From: Klebsiella grimontii
Lineage (GTDB): Bacteria > Pseudomonadota > Gammaproteobacteria > Enterobacterales > Enterobacteriaceae
DNA length: 64,000 bases
Reading direction: 5' to 3'
NCBI RefSeq assembly: GCF_900200035.1
Contig: NZ_FZTC01000007.1
Coordinates: 1 to 64,000, forward strand
The position numbers and the translations under genes are program-made. Shown one piece after another: positions 48,399-59,273 of the stretch (position 1 is its first letter; each line of letters begins with the position of its first letter). A model generated the notes under the pieces. It was not told the origin of the DNA. It did no database searches and saw nothing but the letters and a program-made list of their open reading frames with translations.

Positions 48399-49139
48399 TT
48401 ATTGTAATGCGCGTAGCAGCGCATCGTTGTCGGCGCTATCGGCAACCTGGATATCCTGCCAGCCCAATTCCCTGGCCTGTTCGGCCAGACGTTCACTGAC
48501 AACTAAAATGCGACAGCTCAGGAGCCAACGCTCGCGATACCACTGTGGTATTAGCATCCAGAGCTGCTGCAGCATCTCGCCGCTGGTAATAACCAGCGTC
48601 GAAACCCCGCGAGACTGCCAGCGCATTGCTTCTTCTGCGCCATCATAGTGCCTCGCACTACGTTGATAACATTCACAAAAAGTGACATCGGCACCGCGTT
48701 CGCGAAGCGTGTCGCCGAGTAATTCTCGTCCGCCGTTGCCGCGCAGGATGAGCGCTTTTTTCCCCGCAATGTTTTGTAATTCAGGTAATTGTAGCAAGAC
48801 TTCGCTGATTTCCCGATCTAACGGGTAGCGAACTTGTCGATTGCTGACTTTATGCAGTGCCAGCGCGGTGGTGCGGCCAATGGCAAAATAGTCGGGCGCA
48901 GCGGGCCAGCGCAGCCCCTGCTGCTGGAGGCGAGAGTGGGAAAACTCAACGGCGTGCTGGGATAGCGCGAAGAGTAAATCGCCCGCCGCCAGGCTTGCCA
49001 ACTGGCTGCCCAGCTCAGGGAGCTGTCGGCCTGGGGTAAACTCGATGAGCGGAAAGCTCCAGGCCACGCGTCCCAGCGCGCGCAGGCGGCTGACTAACTC
49101 TTCGCCTTGCGGCAGCGGACGGGTAACCAGAATGCTCAT
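48399..49139 (-). CDS. hemD: Uroporphyrinogen-III synthase
   Basis: A 246-residue two-domain enzyme that closes hydroxymethylbilane with inversion of ring D to give uroporphyrinogen III, the branch point to haem, sirohaem and cobalamin. The family is poorly conserved, but [15 protein letters not shown] and [11 protein letters not shown] are typical. It overlaps the hemC stop by 4 nt (ATGA), so the unstable product of HemC can be used at once. Confidence 0.94.
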   Translation of the reverse strand: MSILVTRPLPQGEELVSRLRALGRVAWSFPLIEFTPGRQLPELGSQLASLAAGDLLFALSQHAVEFSHSRLQQQGLRWPAAPDYFAIGRTTALALHKVSNRQVRYPLDREISEVLLQLPELQNIAGKKALILRGNGGRELLGDTLRERGADVTFCECYQRSARHYDGAEEAMRWQSRGVSTLVITSGEMLQQLWMLIPQWYRERWLLSCRILVVSERLAEQARELGWQDIQVADSADNDALLRALQ

Positions 49140-50077
49140 CGTGGCGCTTCTCCTGCGTAAACGACGGCGAGAATGTCGCGCGCGCCGTTATCCAGGAGTT
49201 CTTCGGCAAGGGAGACGCCCAGCGTTTCGGCATCTTCCGGACGACCGCGCCGCTCGCCGCGTACCGTGTGCGAGCCATCCGGCGCGCCAACCAGCGCGCG
49301 CAGCCATAGTTCACCGTCGATCAGTTCGGCATAGCTGCCGATAGGCACCTGGCAACCGCCTTCAAGCCGGGTGTTCATCGCCCGTTCAGCGCGTACGCGT
49401 ATGGCCGTTTCCGTATGGTTCAGCGGGGCCAGCAGCGCTTTGGTCCATTCGTCGTCAAGGCGACACTCGATGCCGACAGCGCCCTGGCCGACGGCGGGCA
49501 GAGATTGCTCCGGTGACAGCGGTTGACGAATACGCACTGCCAGATTCAGACGTTTAAGCCCTGCGGCGGCAAGAATGATCGCGTCGTACTCGCCGCTATC
49601 GAGCTTGCTTAAACGGGTGCCAACGTTGCCTCGCAGGGAGCGGATGGTGAGATCCGGCCGCGCTGCGGCCAGCTGACACTGGCGGCGTAAACTTGATGTG
49701 CCTACGACGCTGCCGTGCGGCAGTTCATCAATGGAAGCGTAGTGATTCGAGACAAACGCATCGCGCGGATCTTCCCGTTCACAAATGGTCACCAGCCCCA
49801 GTCCTGCGGGAAATTCCACCGGCACGTCTTTCATGGAATGGACGGCAATATCGGCGCGGCCTTCCAGCATCGCCAGCTCTAACTCTTTCACAAAGAGCCC
49901 CTTGCCGCCCACTTTTGCAAGGGGCGTATCAAGGATCACGTCGCCGCGGGTGACCATCGGCACCAGTTCAACAGAAAGCCCCGGATGACAGGCTTCCAGA
50001 CGCTCTTTCACATAATGTGCCTGCCATAGCGCAAGCGGGCTTTGCCGTGTGGCAATTCTCAAAACTTTGTCTAACAT
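49136..50077 (-). CDS. hemC: Porphobilinogen deaminase
   Basis: A 313-residue enzyme that joins four porphobilinogens to hydroxymethylbilane. The dipyrromethane cofactor is attached to Cys242, seen in [21 protein letters not shown] and the active-site Asp (DIAVHSMKD) are present. The start at 50077 gives [11 protein letters not shown], matching E. coli; an upstream start would add 5 residues. It is divergent from cyaA. Confidence 0.95.
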   Translation of the reverse strand: MLDKVLRIATRQSPLALWQAHYVKERLEACHPGLSVELVPMVTRGDVILDTPLAKVGGKGLFVKELELAMLEGRADIAVHSMKDVPVEFPAGLGLVTICEREDPRDAFVSNHYASIDELPHGSVVGTSSLRRQCQLAAARPDLTIRSLRGNVGTRLSKLDSGEYDAIILAAAGLKRLNLAVRIRQPLSPEQSLPAVGQGAVGIECRLDDEWTKALLAPLNHTETAIRVRAERAMNTRLEGGCQVPIGSYAELIDGELWLRALVGAPDGSHTVRGERRGRPEDAETLGVSLAEELLDNGARDILAVVYAGEAPR

Positions 50078-50423
50078 GCTTGTTACCGTCATAGTCGACC
50101 ACTAACCATCCTAACATTGTTGTCTTAGGGATGTTAGTTTTGTGGGGGTAAGGGTCGCGGCCATCATTTTAGCCTTTCATGCGTTTGCGGGTTGCCGCAA
50201 ACGTAGTGAAGAATTTACACGTAGTAAAGGGTGCTACACTTGTATGTAGCGCATCTTTCTTTACGGTCAATCAGCAAGGTGTTAGATTGATCACGTTTTA
50301 AACCATTTGTCAGTCAGCAGCTCATCACAACCACACCGACGACGAATGGTGACGGTTTTTGTTGAAATACTGAAACTCTCCGTACTATTGTACGTCGGGT
50401 TTTTGAACATCAGGCGATATGTC
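50078..50423. promoter_or_regulatory. hemC-cyaA divergent control region
   Basis: A 346-bp region that holds the hemC promoters on one side and the cyaA P2 promoter on the other. TTTACG (50260-50265) and TAGATT (50283-50288) are 17 bp apart and correspond to E. coli cyaA P2. The leader between P2 and the UUG start is about 130 nt and has no further recognised gene. Confidence 0.65.
50277..50298 (+). promoter_or_regulatory. CRP site over cyaA P2
   Basis: TGTTA-N6-TCACG (50280-50295) matches the CRP consensus and covers the -10 of P2, the arrangement by which CRP-cAMP represses cyaA in E. coli. The sequence agrees with the E. coli site except for a few bases. Confidence 0.75.
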
Positions 50424-52973
50424 TTGTACCTCTATATTGAGACACTGAAACAGAGACTGGATGCCATCAACCAATTGCGCGTGGATCGCGCCCTTGCTGC
50501 CATGGGACCCGCTTTCCAGCAGGTTTACAGTCTACTGCCGACATTACTACATTATCATCATCCGCTGATGCCGGGTTACCTTGACGGTAACGTTCCCCGT
50601 GGCATTTGCCTCTACACGCCTGATGAAACCCAACGTCACTACCTTGACGAGCTTGAACTCAATCGTGGAATGCTGACCCAGGAACCGCCGAAAGGCGAGC
50701 TGCCGATCACCGGCCTTTACTCCATGGGCAGTACTTCTTCCGTCGGCCAAAGCTGCTCTTCCGACCTGGATATCTGGGTTTGCCATCAGTCGTGGCTGGA
50801 TAGCGAAGAGCGCCAGCTGCTGCAGCGCAAATGTAGCCTGCTGGAAAGCTGGGCGGCGTCGCTGGGCGTTGAGGTGAGTTTCTTCCTGATCGACGAAAAC
50901 CGCTTCCGCCATAACGAAAGCGGCAGCCTGGGCGGTGAAGACTGCGGCTCAACTCAACACATCCTGCTGCTGGATGAGTTTTACCGCACCGCGGTGCGCC
51001 TTGCCGGGAAGCGTATTCTGTGGAATATGGTGCCGTGCGAGGAAGAGGAGCATTACGATGATTACGTGATGAGCCTCTACGCGCAGGGCGTGCTGACGCC
51101 GAACGAATGGCTGGATCTCGGCGGCCTGAGTTCCCTGTCGGCGGAAGAGTACTTCGGCGCCAGCCTGTGGCAGCTGTATAAAAGCATCGACTCGCCCTAT
51201 AAGGCGGTGCTGAAGACGCTGCTGCTGGAAGCGTACTCCTGGGAGTATCCCAACAACCGCCTGCTGGCGAAAGATATCAAGCAGCGCCTGCATGACGGTG
51301 AAATCGTATCGTTTGGCCTCGACCCTTACTGCATGATGCTGGAGCGCGTGACGGTCTATCTGCAGGCTATCGAAGATGAAACGCGCCTCGATCTGGTGCG
51401 TCGATGTTTCTATTTAAAAGTCTGCGAGAAGCTGAGCCGCGAGCGCGCCTGCGTCGGCTGGCGTCGCGAAGTCGTCAGCCACCTGGTGAAAGAGTGGGGC
51501 TGGGATGAAAAGCGTCTGATGATGCTCGATAACCGGGCCAACTGGAAGATTGACGAAGTCCGTAAAGCGCATAACGAGCTGCTTGATGCGATGATGCAGA
51601 GCTATCGTAACCTGATTCGCTTTGCGCGCCGCAATAACCTGAGCGTTTCCGCCAGTCCGCAGGATATTGGCGTGCTGACGCGTAAGCTGTACGCCGCCTT
51701 TGAAGCGCTGCCGGGGAAAGTGACCCTGGTCAACCCGCAAATTTCGCCGGATCTGTCTGAGCCGAATCTGACCTTTATCCACGTGCCGCCGGGCCGTGCC
51801 AACCGTACCGGCTGGTATGTCTATAACCGCGCGCCGGATATGGAGTCGATCATCAGCCACCAGCCGCTGGAATATAACCGTTATCTTAATAAGCTGGTGG
51901 CCTGGGCCTGGTTTAACGGCCTGCTGACGTCACGCACTCGCCTGTTTATTAAGGGCAACGGCATTGTCGATTTGGCTAAACTGCAGGAGATGGTGGCTGA
52001 CGTGGCGCACCACTTCCCGCTGCGCCTGCCGTCCCCGACGCCGAAAGCGCTGTATAGCCCGTGCGAAATTCGCCATCTGGCGATTATCGTCAATCTCGAA
52101 TATGACCCGACGGCGGCCTTCCGCAATCAGGTGGTGCATTTTGACTTCCGTAAGCTTGATGTTTTCAGCTTCGGCGAAGAGCAAAAGTGCCTGATTGGCA
52201 GCATCGATCTGCTGTACCGCAACTCGTGGAACGAGGTGCGAACGCTGCACTTTAACGGCGAGCAGGCGATGATCGAAGCGCTGAAAACGATTCTCGGCAA
52301 GATGCATCAGGACGCCGCGCCGCCGGATAGCGTGGAGGTCTTCTGCTATAGCCAGCATTTGCGCGGCCTGATCCGTACTCGCGTGCAGCAGCTGGTTTCT
52401 GAATGCGTTGAGCTACGCCTCTCCAGCACCCGTCAGGATACCGGCCGCTTTAAAGCGCTGCGCGTTTCCGGGCAGACCTGGGGGCTGTTCTTCGAGCGCC
52501 TTAACGTCTCGGTACAGAAGCTGGAAAACGCCATCGAATTCTACGGCGCGATTTCGCATAACAAACTGCATGGTCTGTCGGTGCAGGTGGAAACCAACCA
52601 CGTCAGGCTGCCCCAGGTGGTGGATGGTTTTGCCAGCGAAGGGATCATTCAGTTCTTCTTTGAAGATGCGGATAACGATAACGGATTTAACATCTATATT
52701 CTTGATGAGAGCAACCGCGCCGAGGTGTATCACCACTGCGAGGGCAGCAAAGAGGAGCTGGTGCGCGACGTCAGCCGCTTCTACTCTTCGTCGCATGACC
52801 GCTTTACCTACGGCTCCAGCTTTATCAACTTTAACCTGCCGCAGTTTTATCAAATTGTCGACGTCGACGGTCGCGAACAGGTGATCCCGTTCCGCAGCCA
52901 GGTGATTGCCGCCGCCACCGCTTCAGCCGGTCAGGATGCTGCATCATCGCCGATGCTGCAGCACTATTCCTGA
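50424..52973 (+). CDS. cyaA: Class I adenylate cyclase
   Basis: An 849-residue class I adenylate cyclase, source of cAMP for CRP. The N-terminal catalytic half shows the nucleotidyltransferase motif [17 protein letters not shown] (Asp114 and Asp116 for metal); the C-terminal half is regulatory and linked to glucose-PTS control. The start is TTG at 50424, giving [12 protein letters not shown], as in E. coli where the UUG start limits synthesis; longer upstream readings are not conserved. The last 25 residues differ from E. coli. Confidence 0.96.
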   Translation: MYLYIETLKQRLDAINQLRVDRALAAMGPAFQQVYSLLPTLLHYHHPLMPGYLDGNVPRGICLYTPDETQRHYLDELELNRGMLTQEPPKGELPITGLYSMGSTSSVGQSCSSDLDIWVCHQSWLDSEERQLLQRKCSLLESWAASLGVEVSFFLIDENRFRHNESGSLGGEDCGSTQHILLLDEFYRTAVRLAGKRILWNMVPCEEEEHYDDYVMSLYAQGVLTPNEWLDLGGLSSLSAEEYFGASLWQLYKSIDSPYKAVLKTLLLEAYSWEYPNNRLLAKDIKQRLHDGEIVSFGLDPYCMMLERVTVYLQAIEDETRLDLVRRCFYLKVCEKLSRERACVGWRREVVSHLVKEWGWDEKRLMMLDNRANWKIDEVRKAHNELLDAMMQSYRNLIRFARRNNLSVSASPQDIGVLTRKLYAAFEALPGKVTLVNPQISPDLSEPNLTFIHVPPGRANRTGWYVYNRAPDMESIISHQPLEYNRYLNKLVAWAWFNGLLTSRTRLFIKGNGIVDLAKLQEMVADVAHHFPLRLPSPTPKALYSPCEIRHLAIIVNLEYDPTAAFRNQVVHFDFRKLDVFSFGEEQKCLIGSIDLLYRNSWNEVRTLHFNGEQAMIEALKTILGKMHQDAAPPDSVEVFCYSQHLRGLIRTRVQQLVSECVELRLSSTRQDTGRFKALRVSGQTWGLFFERLNVSVQKLENAIEFYGAISHNKLHGLSVQVETNHVRLPQVVDGFASEGIIQFFFEDADNDNGFNIYILDESNRAEVYHHCEGSKEELVRDVSRFYSSSHDRFTYGSSFINFNLPQFYQIVDVDGREQVIPFRSQVIAAATASAGQDAASSPMLQHYS

Positions 52974-53000
52974 GAAAGGGTAGCGTGCGGTAGAGGGTTA

Positions 53001-53035
53001 TGTAGCCCGGATAAGGCGTCAGCCGTAATCCGGGG
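53001..53035. repeat. REP element between cyaA and cyaY
   Basis: TGTAGCCCGGATAAGGCG followed by TCAGCCG and ATCCGGGG is a typical enterobacterial REP sequence, between the convergent ends of cyaA and cyaY. Confidence 0.75.
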
Positions 53036-53053
53036 AACTCGAATCACGCGCGC

Positions 53054-53374
53054 TTAGCGAAAACTCACCGCTTCACCGGCCTGCGCGGTCGCCGCCTGTT
53101 CCAGTAGATCCCAGAACGTTTCGCCGCTGCGATCGCACACCCACTCGTCGCCTTTCAAGTCGAAATGGTAGCCGCCTTGCTTCGTTGCCAGCCACACCTG
53201 GTGCAGCGGCTCCTGACGGTTAATGATAATTTTGCTGCCGTTTTCAAAGCTGATAGTCAGCACGCCGCCGTTGATTTCGCAGTCGATATCGCTGTCGCCA
53301 TCCCAGTCGTCGAGGCGCTCTTCGATAGTCATCCACAGGGTATCGGCCAGGCGATGGAATTCACTGTCGTTCAT
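53054..53374 (-). CDS. cyaY: Bacterial frataxin CyaY
   Basis: A 106-residue frataxin homologue that binds iron through an acidic helix ([20 protein letters not shown]) and regulates Fe-S cluster assembly by IscS/IscU. The single frataxin domain has GKI-like strands and [12 protein letters not shown] at the C-terminus. The start at 53374 gives [11 protein letters not shown], identical to E. coli. It is convergent with cyaA. Confidence 0.95.
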   Translation of the reverse strand: MNDSEFHRLADTLWMTIEERLDDWDGDSDIDCEINGGVLTISFENGSKIIINRQEPLHQVWLATKQGGYHFDLKGDEWVCDRSGETFWDLLEQAATAQAGEAVSFR

Positions 53375-53512
53375 GGTTCTTTCCCGCTTTTTTGATAGTG
53401 GCGGCAGTATAGCGCGAAACAAAAGCGCGCGCAGTGAGATGCTAAACGCTTGCTTTTACGTCTTCTCCTGCGATGATAGAAAGCAGAAAGAATGAATTAC
53501 GGGCAACTATCC

Positions 53513-53716
53513 ATGAAAAACGTTTTCCCAGCGCTTGCCGTTTTATTAGCGGTCCTCAGCCTGACCGGCTGTGGCCTGAAAGGGCCGCTTTATTTCCCAC
53601 CAGCGGATAAAACGGCGCCTCCGCCGACTAAACCGGTTGATAGCGGTATCCAGAGCTCTACGCCGGATCGTAACGATCGCGGCGATAGCGGTGGTCCGAC
53701 CCAGGTGAATTACTGA
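53513..53716 (+). CDS. lptM: LptD maturation lipoprotein LptM (YifL)
   Basis: A 67-residue lipoprotein with a signal peptide and lipobox LSLTGC (lipidated Cys20), matching E. coli YifL, renamed LptM. It mimics LPS binding and promotes assembly and disulfide maturation of the outer-membrane LPS translocon LptD. The mature part GLKGPLYFPPADK is conserved; the tail is Pro/Asp-rich. I chose the ATG at 53513 for the E. coli length. It is the first gene of the dapF operon. Confidence 0.93.
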   Translation: MKNVFPALAVLLAVLSLTGCGLKGPLYFPPADKTAPPPTKPVDSGIQSSTPDRNDRGDSGGPTQVNY

Positions 53717-53741
53717 CAGTTCCGCGCTGCTGGAGTAGATG

Positions 53742-54566
53742 ATGCAGTTCTCTAAGATGCATGGCCTTGGCAATGACTTTATGGTCGTTGACGCGGTAAC
53801 TCAGAATGTTTTTTTCTCCCCGGAACTGATTCGCCGCCTGGCGGATCGGCATCTTGGCGTGGGCTTCGATCAGCTGCTGGTGGTTGAGCCGCCCTACGAT
53901 CCAGAGCTCGATTTCCACTATCGCATCTTCAATGCAGACGGTAGCGAAGTGGCGCAATGCGGCAATGGCGCGCGCTGTTTCGCCCGCTTTGTGCGCCTGA
54001 AAGGCCTGACCAATAAACGTGATATCCGCGTGAGTACGTCAAATGGCCGTATGGTATTAAGCGTGACGGAAGACGATTTGGTGCGCGTGAATATGGGCGA
54101 GCCGAACTTCGAACCGTCGCAGGTGCCGTTTCGCGCGAACAAAGCGGAAAAGACCTATATCATGCGCGCCGCTGAACAGACAGTATTGTGCGGCGTGGTG
54201 TCGATGGGTAATCCGCACTGCGTTATTCAGGTCGATGATGTGGAAACCGCGACGGTGGAAACGCTCGGTCCGGTGATGGAAAACCACGAGCGCTTCCCGG
54301 AGCGGGCGAACATCGGCTTTATGCAGGTGATCAGCCGCTCCCATATTCGTCTGCGCGTGTATGAACGCGGCGCGGGTGAAACGCAGGCCTGCGGCAGCGG
54401 CGCCTGTGCGGCGGCGGCAGTAGGTATCCAGCAGGGTTTACTGGGCGAGGAGGTCCGCGTGGAATTACCCGGCGGGCGTCTTGATATCGCCTGGAAAGGT
54501 CCGGGCCAACCGTTGTATATGACTGGCCCGGCGGCACATGTCTATGACGGATTTATTCATTTATGA
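53742..54566 (+). CDS. dapF: Diaminopimelate epimerase
   Basis: A 274-residue cofactor-independent epimerase that interconverts LL- and meso-diaminopimelate for lysine and peptidoglycan synthesis. The catalytic cysteine pair is seen at Cys73 (AQCGNGAR) and near 217 (ACGSGACAA). I chose the second of two in-frame ATGs (53742) for the E. coli length. It overlaps yigA by 4 nt. Confidence 0.96.
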   Translation: MQFSKMHGLGNDFMVVDAVTQNVFFSPELIRRLADRHLGVGFDQLLVVEPPYDPELDFHYRIFNADGSEVAQCGNGARCFARFVRLKGLTNKRDIRVSTSNGRMVLSVTEDDLVRVNMGEPNFEPSQVPFRANKAEKTYIMRAAEQTVLCGVVSMGNPHCVIQVDDVETATVETLGPVMENHERFPERANIGFMQVISRSHIRLRVYERGAGETQACGSGACAAAAVGIQQGLLGEEVRVELPGGRLDIAWKGPGQPLYMTGPAAHVYDGFIHL

Positions 54567-55270
54567 AACAAGTCGGGGAAGAACAGCAGGAAATCACCAG
54601 CGTGCTGAACGATCGCGCAGTGGTGGACTATCTGTTGCAACATCCTGAATTCTTTATTCGTAATGCGGCGCTGGTGGAGCACATGTCGGTTCCGCATCCG
54701 GTACGTGGTTCGGTCTCGCTGGTGGAATGGCATATGGCGCGGGCGCGGAATCATATCAACGTGCTGGAAGAGAATATGTCGCTGCTGATGGCGCAGGCGA
54801 CGGCGAACGAAAGCCTGTTTCAGCGCCTGTTTGATCTCCAGACGCGGCTGGCGGCGGCCGATAGCCTTGATGAAATGCTGAACCGCTTTCATCGCTGGGC
54901 GCGCGAGCTGGGGCTGGCGGGCGCGACGGTGCGCCTGTTTCCCGACAGCTGGCGGCTCGGCGCGCCCTCTAAATTCACCCATCTGGCGATAAGCCGTCAG
55001 GCGTTTGAGCCCATTCGCATCCAGCGGCTTGGCCAGCAGCGCCACTATCTTGGCCCATTGAACGGTCCGGAACTGCTGGTGGCGCTGCCGGAAGCAAAAG
55101 CCGTTGGCTCGGTGGCGATGTCGCTGCTGGGGGGTGATGAAGCGCCCGGCGTGATGCTGTTCAGCAGTCGCGATCCCCAGCACTATCAGCAAGGTCAGGG
55201 AACGCAGCTGTTGCAGGAAATTGCGTCGATGCTCCCGGGGTTGCTGGAGCGCTGGATCGAGCGCGCATGA
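54563..55270 (+). CDS. yigA: DUF484 protein YigA
   Basis: A 235-residue cytoplasmic protein of the DUF484 family, with a helical N-terminus ([20 protein letters not shown]) and a GAF-like C-terminal half. The function is unknown; it is constantly found between dapF and xerC. The start overlaps dapF (ATGA) and its stop overlaps xerC (ATGA). Confidence 0.92.
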   Translation: MKQVGEEQQEITSVLNDRAVVDYLLQHPEFFIRNAALVEHMSVPHPVRGSVSLVEWHMARARNHINVLEENMSLLMAQATANESLFQRLFDLQTRLAAADSLDEMLNRFHRWARELGLAGATVRLFPDSWRLGAPSKFTHLAISRQAFEPIRIQRLGQQRHYLGPLNGPELLVALPEAKAVGSVAMSLLGGDEAPGVMLFSSRDPQHYQQGQGTQLLQEIASMLPGLLERWIERA

Positions 55271-56169
55271 ACGCCTCACCGCTGTTGCCTTCCGTAGAGC
55301 GCTTTTTACGCTATCTCGGCGTCGAGCGTCAGCTTAGCCCAATAACGCTGCTGAACTACCGCCGTCAGCTCGAGACGCTTATCGCGCTGGCGGAAAACGC
55401 CGGGCTGAAAAGCTGGCAGCAGTGCGATGCTGCTCAGGTCCGTAGCCTGGCGGTACGCAGCCGTCGTCAGGGGCTGGGGCCGGCGAGCCTGGCGTTACGC
55501 CTCTCCGCATTACGCAGCTTCTTTGACTGGCTGGTGAGCCAGGGTGAACTGGCGGCTAATCCGGCAAAGGGGATTTCGGCGCCGAAAACACCGCGCCATT
55601 TACCGAAAAATATCGATGTCGACGACGTTAACCGGCTGCTGGATATCGATCTTAACGATCCGCTGGCGGTACGCGACAGGGCGATGCTGGAAGTGATGTA
55701 CGGCGCGGGGCTGCGTCTCTCGGAGCTGGTGAATCTCGACATTAAGCACCTCGATCTGGAATCCGGCGAGGTGTGGGTGATGGGCAAAGGCAGCAAAGAG
55801 CGCCGCCTGCCGATTGGCCGCAACGCGGTGGCGTGGATTGAGCACTGGCTCGACCTGCGCGGCCTGTTCGGCGCCGATGAAGACGCGCTGTTCTTATCGA
55901 AACTGGGCAAGCGAATTTCAGCGCGCAATGTGCAAAAGCGCTTTGCCGAATGGGGCGTTAAGCAGGGCCTCAACAGTCACGTACATCCGCATAAGCTGCG
56001 CCACTCCTTCGCGACTCATATGCTGGAGTCGAGCGGCGATCTGCGCGGAGTGCAGGAGCTGCTGGGGCATGCGAACCTTTCCACCACTCAAATCTATACC
56101 CATCTTGATTTTCAACACCTTGCGTCGGTGTACGATGCGGCGCATCCGCGCGCCAAACGGGGGAAATAA
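55267..56169 (+). CDS. xerC: Site-specific tyrosine recombinase XerC
   Basis: A 300-residue tyrosine recombinase that, with XerD, resolves chromosome dimers at dif and plasmid multimers. The SAM-like core-binding domain spans residues 1-95. The catalytic set is complete: Arg150, Lys174, His242, Arg245, His268 and Tyr277. It is slightly longer than E. coli XerC (298). It overlaps yigA and yigB by a few bases. Confidence 0.96.
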   Translation: MNASPLLPSVERFLRYLGVERQLSPITLLNYRRQLETLIALAENAGLKSWQQCDAAQVRSLAVRSRRQGLGPASLALRLSALRSFFDWLVSQGELAANPAKGISAPKTPRHLPKNIDVDDVNRLLDIDLNDPLAVRDRAMLEVMYGAGLRLSELVNLDIKHLDLESGEVWVMGKGSKERRLPIGRNAVAWIEHWLDLRGLFGADEDALFLSKLGKRISARNVQKRFAEWGVKQGLNSHVHPHKLRHSFATHMLESSGDLRGVQELLGHANLSTTQIYTHLDFQHLASVYDAAHPRAKRGK

Positions 56170-56885
56170 TGCGTTTTTACCGACCTCTGGGCCAGATTTC
56201 AGCACTGACATTTGACCTGGACGATACCCTTTATGACAACCGCCCGGTGATTGACCGGACGCTGCATGAGTCGCTGAGCTTTGTGCGCAGCTACCATCCG
56301 TCGCTGAGTCAATTTGACGCCAGCGAACTCAACCGGCTGCGCCAGACGCTGCTGGCCTCAGAGCCGGAAATTTACCACGATGTCACCGAGTGGCGCCGCC
56401 GCGCGCTGGAGCTGGGGATGCTCAACGCCGGGCTTTCTGCGGCGCTGGCGAAAACGGGGGCGGATGAAGCGATGGCCAACTTCGCCCACTGGCGCAGCCT
56501 GATCGACGTCCCGCAAGAGACGCACGATACGCTGGCGAAGCTGGCGGAAAAATGGCCGCTGGTGGCCATTACCAACGGTAATGCCCGGCCGGAACTTTTT
56601 GGCCTGAGCGACTACTTCCGCTTCGTGCTGCGCGCCGGTCCGGACGGGCGCTCTAAACCTTTTGCCGATATGTATCATCTGGCGGCAGAGCGGCTGGAGC
56701 TGCCGCTGGCGCAGATTCTGCACGTCGGTGACGATCTGACGACCGACGTGGCGGGCTCCATTCGCTGCGGCATGCAGGCCTGTTGGATCAAACCGCAGGG
56801 CGCAGACCTGATGCGCACCGCCGACAGCCGTCTGCTGCCGCACATCGAAATTTCACGGTTGGCATCTCTGACCTCGCTGATATAA
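56169..56885 (+). CDS. yigB: HAD phosphatase YigB (flavin pathway)
   Basis: A 238-residue HAD-superfamily phosphatase. The N-terminal [11 protein letters not shown] holds nucleophile Asp16 and Asp18. In E. coli, YigB dephosphorylates 5-amino-6-(5-phospho-D-ribitylamino)uracil in riboflavin synthesis, along with YbjI. Later motifs VAITNGN and VGDDLTTDV are in place. Start and xerC stop overlap (TAATG). The uvrD promoter overlaps its 3' end. Confidence 0.94.
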   Translation: MRFYRPLGQISALTFDLDDTLYDNRPVIDRTLHESLSFVRSYHPSLSQFDASELNRLRQTLLASEPEIYHDVTEWRRRALELGMLNAGLSAALAKTGADEAMANFAHWRSLIDVPQETHDTLAKLAEKWPLVAITNGNARPELFGLSDYFRFVLRAGPDGRSKPFADMYHLAAERLELPLAQILHVGDDLTTDVAGSIRCGMQACWIKPQGADLMRTADSRLLPHIEISRLASLTSLI

Positions 56886-56886
56886 T
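56859..56886 (+). promoter_or_regulatory. uvrD promoter
   Basis: TTGGCA (56859-56864) and TATAAT (56881-56886) are 16 bp apart within the end of yigB, followed directly by the LexA box. This is a strong sigma-70 promoter. Confidence 0.85.
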
Positions 56887-56897
56887 CGTCAGTAGTT

Positions 56898-56913
56898 CTG
56901 TATAAATTAACAG
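56898..56913 (+). promoter_or_regulatory. LexA (SOS) box of uvrD
   Basis: CTGTATAAATTAACAG fits the LexA consensus CTG-N10-CAG. It lies around the expected transcription start, so LexA would block transcription. uvrD is an SOS gene in E. coli. Confidence 0.88.
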
Positions 56914-56915
56914 TA

Positions 56916-56941
56916 GCCCGGTGAACTGCACGTTGCCGGGC
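56916..56941 (+). other. Hairpin in the uvrD leader
   Basis: A 6-bp perfect GC stem GCCCGG / CCGGGC closes a 14-nt loop in the 5' leader. A terminator-like structure in this position has been described for E. coli uvrD. Here the following bases (GTCTCATTT) make it a weak attenuator at best. Confidence 0.5.
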
Positions 56942-56962
56942 GTCTCATTTCCGGCGGTGCCA

Positions 56963-59125
56963 ATGGACGTTTCTTACCTGCTCGACAGCCTTAATGACAA
57001 ACAGCGTGAAGCCGTTGCGGCATCACGTACGAATATGCTGGTTCTGGCAGGAGCGGGCAGCGGTAAGACGCGCGTGCTGGTACACCGCATCGCCTGGCTG
57101 CTGAGCGTTGAGAACTGTTCCCCTTACTCCATTATGGCGGTGACCTTTACCAACAAAGCGGCGGCGGAGATGCGCCATCGTATTGGTCAACTGATGGGCA
57201 CCACCCAGGGCGGTATGTGGGTCGGCACTTTCCACGGCCTGGCGCACCGGCTGCTGCGCGCCCATCACCTTGACGCCAACCTGCCGCAGGACTTCCAGAT
57301 CCTCGATAGCGAAGACCAGCTGCGCCTGCTTAAGCGCCTGATTAAGGCAATGAACCTCGATGAGAAGCAGTGGCCGCCGCGTCAGGCGATGTGGTACATC
57401 AACGGCCAGAAAGACGAAGGCCTGAGACCGCACCATATTCAGAGCTACGGCAACCCGGTTGAGCAGACCTGGCAGAAGGTGTATCAGGCCTATCAGGAAG
57501 CCTGCGATCGGGCGGGGCTGGTGGATTTCGCCGAGCTGCTGCTGCGCGCGCACGAACTGTGGCTGAATAAGCCGCATATCCTGCAGCACTACCGCGAGCG
57601 CTTTACTAATATCCTGGTCGATGAATTCCAGGATACCAACAACATTCAGTACGCGTGGATCCGCCTGCTGGCGGGCGATACCGGCAAGGTGATGATCGTC
57701 GGCGATGACGATCAGTCGATCTACGGCTGGCGCGGCGCGCAGGTGGAGAACATCCAGCGCTTCCTCAACGATTTCCCCGGCGCGGAAACTATCCGCCTCG
57801 AGCAAAACTATCGCTCGACCAGCAATATCCTCAGCGCGGCGAACGCCCTGATTGAGAACAACAGCGGACGGCTGGGAAAAAAATTGTGGACCGACGGCGC
57901 CGACGGCGAGCCGATTTCGCTCTACTGCGCGTTTAACGATCTTGATGAGGCGCGCTTTGTCGTCAACCGCATCAAAACCTGGCAGGAAAACGGCGGGGCG
58001 CTGGAGCAGTGCGCGATTCTGTATCGCAGCAACGCCCAGTCGCGCGTGCTGGAAGAGGCGCTGCTGCAGGCCAGCATGCCGTATCGTATTTATGGCGGCA
58101 TGCGCTTCTTCGAACGCCAGGAGATCAAAGATGCGCTCTCCTATCTGCGCCTGATCGCCAATCGTAATGACGACGCGGCGTTTGAGCGCGTGGTGAATAC
58201 CCCGACGCGCGGTATCGGCGATCGCACCCTGGACGTGGTGCGCCAGACCTCGCGCGATCGCCAGCTAACGCTATGGCAGGCCTGCCGCGAGCTGTTAAAA
58301 GACAAAGTCCTGGCCGGGCGAGCCGCCAGCGCCCTGCAGCGTTTTATGGAGCTTATTGACGCGCTGGCGCAGGAGACCGCCGATATGCCGCTGCACGTGC
58401 AGACCGACCGGGTAATTAAAGACTCCGGTCTACGCATGATGTACGAGCAGGAGAAAGGCGAGAAAGGCCAGACGCGTATTGAAAACTTAGAGGAGCTGGT
58501 GACGGCAACGCGCCAGTTCAGCTACAACGAAGAAGATGAAGATCTCATGCCGCTGCAGGCGTTTCTCTCGCACGCGGCGCTGGAGGCGGGAGAAGGGCAG
58601 GCGGATACCTGGCAGGACGCGGTACAGCTGATGACCCTGCACTCGGCGAAAGGGCTGGAGTTCCCGCAGGTCTTTATCGTTGGGGTGGAAGAGGGGATGT
58701 TCCCGAGCCAGATGGCGCTGGATGAGGGCGGCCGCCTGGAAGAAGAGCGCCGCCTGGCCTACGTCGGCGTCACCCGCGCGATGCAGAAGCTCACATTGAC
58801 CTACGCGGAAACCCGCCGCCTGTATGGCAAAGAGGTGTATCACCGGCCATCGCGCTTTATCGGCGAGCTGCCGGAGTCGTGCGTAGAAGAGGTGCGGCTG
58901 CGCGCGACGGTGAGCCGTCCGGTCAGCCATCAGCGGATGGGGACGCCGATGGCGGAAAACGACACCGGCTACAAGCTGGGCCAGCGCGTGCGCCATGCCA
59001 AGTTTGGCGAAGGGACGATCGTTAACCTCGAAGGCAGCGGTGAACACAGCCGCCTGCAGGTTGCGTTTCAGGGGCAGGGGATCAAATGGCTGGTCGCGGC
59101 GTACGCCCGGTTGGAAACAGTGTAA
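56963..59125 (+). CDS. uvrD: DNA helicase II UvrD
   Basis: A 720-residue SF1A 3'-5' helicase for nucleotide excision repair (release of UvrC and the oligomer) and methyl-directed mismatch repair (with MutL). Walker [11 protein letters not shown] (Lys35), DEFQDTN, QLMTLHSAKGLEF and the C-terminal RNA-polymerase-binding tail (GYKLGQRVRHAKFGEG) are present. The start at 56963 gives MDVSYLLDSLNDKQ as in E. coli. Confidence 0.97.
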   Translation: MDVSYLLDSLNDKQREAVAASRTNMLVLAGAGSGKTRVLVHRIAWLLSVENCSPYSIMAVTFTNKAAAEMRHRIGQLMGTTQGGMWVGTFHGLAHRLLRAHHLDANLPQDFQILDSEDQLRLLKRLIKAMNLDEKQWPPRQAMWYINGQKDEGLRPHHIQSYGNPVEQTWQKVYQAYQEACDRAGLVDFAELLLRAHELWLNKPHILQHYRERFTNILVDEFQDTNNIQYAWIRLLAGDTGKVMIVGDDDQSIYGWRGAQVENIQRFLNDFPGAETIRLEQNYRSTSNILSAANALIENNSGRLGKKLWTDGADGEPISLYCAFNDLDEARFVVNRIKTWQENGGALEQCAILYRSNAQSRVLEEALLQASMPYRIYGGMRFFERQEIKDALSYLRLIANRNDDAAFERVVNTPTRGIGDRTLDVVRQTSRDRQLTLWQACRELLKDKVLAGRAASALQRFMELIDALAQETADMPLHVQTDRVIKDSGLRMMYEQEKGEKGQTRIENLEELVTATRQFSYNEEDEDLMPLQAFLSHAALEAGEGQADTWQDAVQLMTLHSAKGLEFPQVFIVGVEEGMFPSQMALDEGGRLEEERRLAYVGVTRAMQKLTLTYAETRRLYGKEVYHRPSRFIGELPESCVEEVRLRATVSRPVSHQRMGTPMAENDTGYKLGQRVRHAKFGEGTIVNLEGSGEHSRLQVAFQGQGIKWLVAAYARLETV

Positions 59126-59212
59126 CAGTAAGAAAAATATCATAATTTTTTAATATTCTGCTACCTTTATACGTTAAGGAGCTTGATTTGCTCTTTAGCG
59201 TTCCGTTGCGTG

Positions 59213-59241
59213 TTGACGCCGATTTTGCGCTGGCGTAACAT
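59213..59241 (+). promoter_or_regulatory. corA promoter
   Basis: TTGACG (59213-59218) and TAACAT (59236-59241) are spaced 17 bp apart, about 240 bp before corA and 33 bp before the leader peptide. Confidence 0.75.
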
Positions 59242-59273
59242 GCGCGCACGATTACGCTAAGAGGACATTCGCC

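Noticed and set aside
50307-50423. Extended N-terminus for CyaA (39 residues)
   Set aside because: Would include leader DNA right after the CRP site; family proteins begin at the UUG codon at 50424.
57023-57805. 260-codon frame antisense to uvrD
   Set aside because: Same reason: complement of a conserved helicase gene, no protein family signal.
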